8,634 nucleotides of DNA, taken from contig JAOPZO010000331.1 of the NCBI GenBank assembly GCA_025964065.1, positions 1 to 8,634 of the forward strand, read 5' to 3'. A program made the position numbers and the translations under genes. The notes beneath the pieces were generated by a model. It searched no databases. It saw nothing but the letters and a program-made list of their open reading frames with translations, and had not been told where the DNA came from. Positions 6,427 through 8,634 of this stretch are shown here, piece by piece. This DNA is from Solirubrobacterales bacterium. GTDB taxonomy: Bacteria; Actinomycetota; Thermoleophilia; Solirubrobacterales; Solirubrobacteraceae. Numbering within the stretch: the stretch's first letter is position 1; the number at the start of each line of letters is the position of its first letter.

Positions 6427-6826
6427 GGTCTTCCTCGCCCCGCGCGCGCGGGGCCTCCACCTCGTCACGCGCGAGGTGCTCGACGCGCTGCCCGAGCTGC
6501 GCGAGCTCCGCACCGGGCTGCTCCACGTCTTCCTGCAGCACACCTCCGCGGGCCTGACGCTCACGGAGAACGCCTCATCCGACGTGCGCCGCGACCTCGA
6601 GCGCTGGCTCGACGCGACCGCCCGGGAGGACGCGCGCTGGGAGCACGGCCTCGAGGGCCCGGACGACATGCCCGCCCACGTGAAGTCGATGCTGACCGGC
6701 GTCGCGCTCAGCCTCCCGGTGGTCGACGGCGCGGTCGCGCTCGGCACCTGGCAGGGCATCTGCCTGTGCGAGTTCCGCGACCGCGGCGGCCCGCGGCGCC
6801 TCGTCCTGACGCTGCAGGGCGACTGA
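6407..6826 (+). CDS. yjbQ: YjbQ/UPF0047 family protein
   Basis: The 139-residue product matches E. coli YjbQ along its whole length. Family signatures are RGLHLVT (15-21), LLHVFLQHTSAGLTLTENA (38-56), the acidic EGPDDMPAHVKS segment (83-94, with His91) and GTWQGI (113-118). Members are small cytoplasmic trimeric proteins. Some show weak thiamine-phosphate synthase activity (the 'secondary thiamine-phosphate synthase' label), but the physiological role is unknown and thiamine synthesis should not be assumed. ATG at 6407 was chosen because MTWLSREVFL aligns with the E. coli N-terminus; in-frame GTGs at 6374 and 6386 are alternatives. It overlaps the ATL gene by 20 bases and is the last gene before a convergent hairpin. 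Confidence 0.93.
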   Translation: MTWLSREVFLAPRARGLHLVTREVLDALPELRELRTGLLHVFLQHTSAGLTLTENASSDVRRDLERWLDATAREDARWEHGLEGPDDMPAHVKSMLTGVALSLPVVDGAVALGTWQGICLCEFRDRGGPRRLVLTLQGD

Positions 6827-6828
6827 GA

Positions 6829-6845
6829 GCCCGGTCGCACCGGGC
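6829..6845. terminator. Perfect hairpin between convergent genes
   Basis: GCCCGGT-CGC-ACCGGGC forms a perfect 7-bp stem with a 3-base loop. It fills most of the 21-base gap between the yjbQ stop (6826) and the S49 peptidase stop (6848). Being symmetric, it could stop transcription from both sides. There is no T-tract on either strand, as is common for terminators in GC-rich actinobacteria. Position and perfect pairing make this the best terminator candidate in the window. Confidence 0.6.
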
Positions 6846-6847
6846 GC

Positions 6848-7723
6848 CTAGAGCCCGAACCGGCTCCACGCCGCGCGCTGCTCGAGCGCCTCGAGCACGC
6901 CCGCGGCGACGTCCCCGCCGCCCGGCGCGCCCGACGCGCCGATGCCGAGCTTCGCGAGCACGGAGCGGCGCGGGTGCACCGGCACGACCTCCGCGTCCGG
7001 GTAGCGCTCCCCGAGCACGCCGCGCAGCGTTCCGAGCGTGTCGACGAGCCCGAGCCCGAGCGCCTTCGCGCCCGTCCACACCTCGCCCGTGAAGAGGTCG
7101 GCGCCCGCGTCGAGCTTCGCGCCGCGGCGCTCCTGCACCCAGCCGGCGAACATCGCGTGCAGCTCGTCCTGCATGCCGCGCAGCCACACGACGTCCTCCG
7201 GCTTCTCGGGCAGGAACGGGTCGAGCCGCGCCTTGTCCTCCCCCGCGGTGTGCAGGCGCCGCTCCACCCCGAGACGCTCGATCAGGCCCTCGAGGCCGAA
7301 GCCGCCGCTCACGACCCCGATGGAGCCGACGAGCGACGTCGGGCACGCCACGACCTCGTCGGCCGCGCACGCGAGCCAGTAGCCGCCGGACGCCGCGACG
7401 TCCTCGCAGAAGGCGATGACCGGGACCTCGTGCTCCGCCGCGAGGCCGCGGATGCGGTCGGCGACGAGGGCGCTCTGCGTGGGGGAGCCGCCCGGGGAGT
7501 TGATGGAGAGCGCGACGGCCCGCAGCCCGTCGGTCTCGAACGCGCGCTTGAGCGCGGGCTCGACGCCCTCGAGGCTGATCGTGCCGCGTGCGAGCGGGGA
7601 GCCCGAGGCCGCGATGACGCCCTGCAGGCGCACGACGGCCACCTTCCCGGCGGGGGCGGGGACGAGGCGCCTGAGGGCCGGCGGGAGCGGCAGCGCGGAG
7701 AGGCGTTCGACGGGCGAGGGCAC
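6848..7723 (-). CDS. S49 family serine peptidase (SppA-like), no membrane anchor
   Basis: This is a 291-residue single-domain peptidase of the signal-peptide-peptidase A/SohB family, with a Ser-Lys dyad and a ClpP-like fold. Strand VAVVRLQGVI (28-37) opens the core. SINSPGGSPTQSA (73-85) is the oxyanion region. DVAASGGYWLACAADEV (108-124) carries nucleophile Ser112, followed by SLVGSIGVVSGGF (130-142). Lys164 in GEDKARLDPF is the general base. The 52-residue Ser-Lys spacing equals that of Bacillus SppA as I recall it (Ser147/Lys199). Unlike classical SppA it has no signal peptide or N-terminal membrane helix, so the enzyme is probably cytoplasmic or only peripherally bound. GTG at 7723 gives MPSPVERL; no Shine-Dalgarno is visible and it may be leaderless. 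The substrate is unknown. It lies 38 bases downstream of the M20 gene on the same strand. Confidence 0.92.
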   Translation of the reverse strand: MPSPVERLSALPLPPALRRLVPAPAGKVAVVRLQGVIAASGSPLARGTISLEGVEPALKRAFETDGLRAVALSINSPGGSPTQSALVADRIRGLAAEHEVPVIAFCEDVAASGGYWLACAADEVVACPTSLVGSIGVVSGGFGLEGLIERLGVERRLHTAGEDKARLDPFLPEKPEDVVWLRGMQDELHAMFAGWVQERRGAKLDAGADLFTGEVWTGAKALGLGLVDTLGTLRGVLGERYPDAEVVPVHPRRSVLAKLGIGASGAPGGGDVAAGVLEALEQRAAWSRFGL

Positions 7724-7729
7724 CCGGCA

Positions 7730-7735
7730 ACGGTA
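7730..7735 (-). promoter_or_regulatory. Candidate -10 box for a leaderless S49 transcript
   Basis: On the minus strand TACCGT (TANNNT pattern) ends six bases before the GTG at 7723, matching leaderless promoter geometry. It lies downstream of the hairpin that follows the M20 gene, so S49 could have its own promoter. No clear -35 box is seen. Confidence 0.33.
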
Positions 7736-7739
7736 GCCC

Positions 7740-7761
7740 GGCGCCCGCGGCGGGACGCCGC
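7740..7761 (-). terminator. Hairpin just after the M20 stop codon
   Basis: A perfect 6-bp inverted repeat (GCGGCG-GGA-CGCCGC on the plus strand, 7747-7761) touches the M20 stop codon. An alternative fold pairs GGCGCCCG (7740-7747) with CGGG-A-CGCC (7751-7759), eight pairs with one bulge. Either could act as a terminator or attenuator between the M20 and S49 genes. No T-tract follows. Chance pairing is a real possibility at this GC content. Confidence 0.35.
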
Positions 7762-8634
7762 CTACCCGCCGAAGCGCACGATGGCGCGGACCATCGTGCG
7801 TGCGAGCGTCCCGACCTCCGCGACGCGAACGTGCTCGTCGGCCCCGTGGGCGATCTCGAGCCCCCAGGTGCCGAGCATCGCGCACGGGATCCCGCGCGCC
7901 GCGAACAGCCGCATGTCCGCGCCCCAGGTCACGCCCGTGATGGGCGGCGGCGCCCCCAGCTCGTCCGTGGCCGCGGCGTGCAGGAGGCGGACCCACGGGT
8001 GCGCGGGATCGGTCTCGGCCGGGGCGAACTGCCCGCCCGTCCAGGCGAGCGGCACGGGCTCCCCGTCGCCGACGGCCGCGTCGACGACGGCCTGCAGCGC
8101 GGCGCGCGCCTCGTCGACTCCCGTGCCGACCGGGACGCCGAGGCGCCCCTCGAAGCCGAGCTGGTCGGGGACCTGGCTCGACCACGCGCCGGCCTCGACG
8201 CGCCCGACGCTCAACGGGTACGGGAGCGCGTGCTGCCGCATCAGCGCGTGCGTCACCCCCGCGTTCACCGTCCGCTCGTGCTCGGCGAGCGCCAGGTGGA
8301 TCGGGATGTAGCGGTCGATCGCGGAGAGGCCGTTCAAGCGGACGGCGGCGTGCGCCGCCTTCCCCGTGACGAGTCCGCGGAAGGTCAGCGCGCCGGCCTG
8401 CGCGCACACGAGCGCGAAGTCGGTGGGCTCCGGGATGAGGCAGGCGGCGAACGCGCTGTCGCGCTCGAGCGCGGCGAACGTCCCGAGCCCCCCGTCCTCC
8501 TCGGAGGGCACGGCCTGCAGGACGACGTCGCCGCGCGGCACGATGCCCGCGGCGCGGACCGCCCCGAGCGCGTGGAGCGCCACGACGACCCCGGCCTTCA
8601 TGTCCGCCGCGCCGCGCCCGTGCAGCGCGCCGTC
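7762..8634 (-). CDS. M20 family metallopeptidase/deacylase (ArgE/DapE-like), 5'-truncated
   Basis: The frame is open to the right edge, leaving 290 C-terminal residues (numbered from nt 8634). M20 enzymes are cytoplasmic, zinc-dependent amidohydrolases such as ArgE, DapE, carboxypeptidase G2 and aminoacylases. Visible signatures are DGALHGRGAADMKAG with the metal-bridging Asp11; PSEEDGGLGT with general base Glu45 and metal ligand Glu46; IPEPTD with Glu69; and near the end AHGADEHV with metal-binding His263. The region from about residue 78 to 190 (GALTFRGLVTGKAAHAAVRL) is the lid/dimerisation domain. The first metal motif (HxD) lies outside the window. The ATG at 8599 is internal because conserved active-site residues precede it. 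DapE, ArgE or a more general peptidase function cannot be separated from this fragment. It is upstream of the S49 peptidase on the same strand. Confidence 0.93.
   Translation of the reverse strand, partial: DGALHGRGAADMKAGVVVALHALGAVRAAGIVPRGDVVLQAVPSEEDGGLGTFAALERDSAFAACLIPEPTDFALVCAQAGALTFRGLVTGKAAHAAVRLNGLSAIDRYIPIHLALAEHERTVNAGVTHALMRQHALPYPLSVGRVEAGAWSSQVPDQLGFEGRLGVPVGTGVDEARAALQAVVDAAVGDGEPVPLAWTGGQFAPAETDPAHPWVRLLHAAATDELGAPPPITGVTWGADMRLFAARGIPCAMLGTWGLEIAHGADEHVRVAEVGTLARTMVRAIVRFGG

Noticed and set aside
6407..6826. A thiamine biosynthesis gene.
   Set aside because: The family label rests on weak side activity, and there are no thiamine genes or a TPP riboswitch nearby.
6974..8311. 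A 445-codon plus-strand open frame across the S49 and M20 genes.
   Set aside because: It is antisense to two genes with complete catalytic motifs and shows low-complexity composition.
1..8634. tRNA or rRNA genes, CRISPR arrays, insertion sequences, attachment sites, toxin-antitoxin or defence genes.
   Set aside because: Reading both strands showed no regularly spaced repeats, no transposase or integrase motifs and no recognisable structural RNA. Nearly all the sequence is explained by housekeeping-type genes.

Overview
The window comes from a very GC-rich bacterium with strong G/C preference at third codon positions. It is almost certainly an actinobacterium, because it carries the single-chain E2-E1 2-oxoglutarate dehydrogenase (Kgd/OdhA type) typical of that phylum. 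A deep-branching lineage such as Thermoleophilia is a guess only. The content is chromosomal and housekeeping-like. I see no rRNA, tRNA, CRISPR array, insertion sequence or phage gene.

Layout. (1) Positions 2-3616, + strand: the large 3' part of kgd, entering from beyond the left edge. Eight bases after its stop comes a HAD phosphatase (3625-4335) that appears to start at CTG. (2) A short convergent gap with weak hairpins (4336-4378). (3) A minus-strand pair, transcribed right to left: a DUF1028 Ntn-type protein with a TPR-like tail (5033-5935), then a D-x-x-Y family methyltransferase (4379-5011), 21 bases apart. (4) A divergent control region of about 190 bp (5936-6126) that also holds a 34-codon and a 14-codon ORF linked by GTGA overlaps. 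(5) A plus-strand pair: an alkyltransferase-like (ATL) DNA-repair protein (6127-6426) overlapping a YjbQ/UPF0047 protein (6407-6826). (6) A perfect 7-bp hairpin in the 21-base gap where this unit meets the next convergently. (7) Two minus-strand hydrolase genes: a signal-less S49 serine peptidase (6848-7723) and the C-terminal part of an M20 metallopeptidase (7762-8634) that runs off the right edge.

Function. The genes do not form one obvious pathway. Kgd is TCA-cycle/lipoate-linked central metabolism. The HAD enzyme may be translationally coupled to it. ATL plus YjbQ is a compact overlapping unit. DUF1028 plus methyltransferase is a second unit. The S49 and M20 genes share a strand, but a hairpin and a possible leaderless promoter lie between them. 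The strongest points for follow-up are: the E3-binding domain kept in front of the E2-E1 fusion, which implies a full lipoyl-bearing E2 fused to E1; the CTG start of the HAD gene; the chain of overlapping mini-ORFs before ATL; and the Gly-Thr junction at the head of the DUF1028 domain. I do not see convincing evidence for an entirely new multi-gene system.
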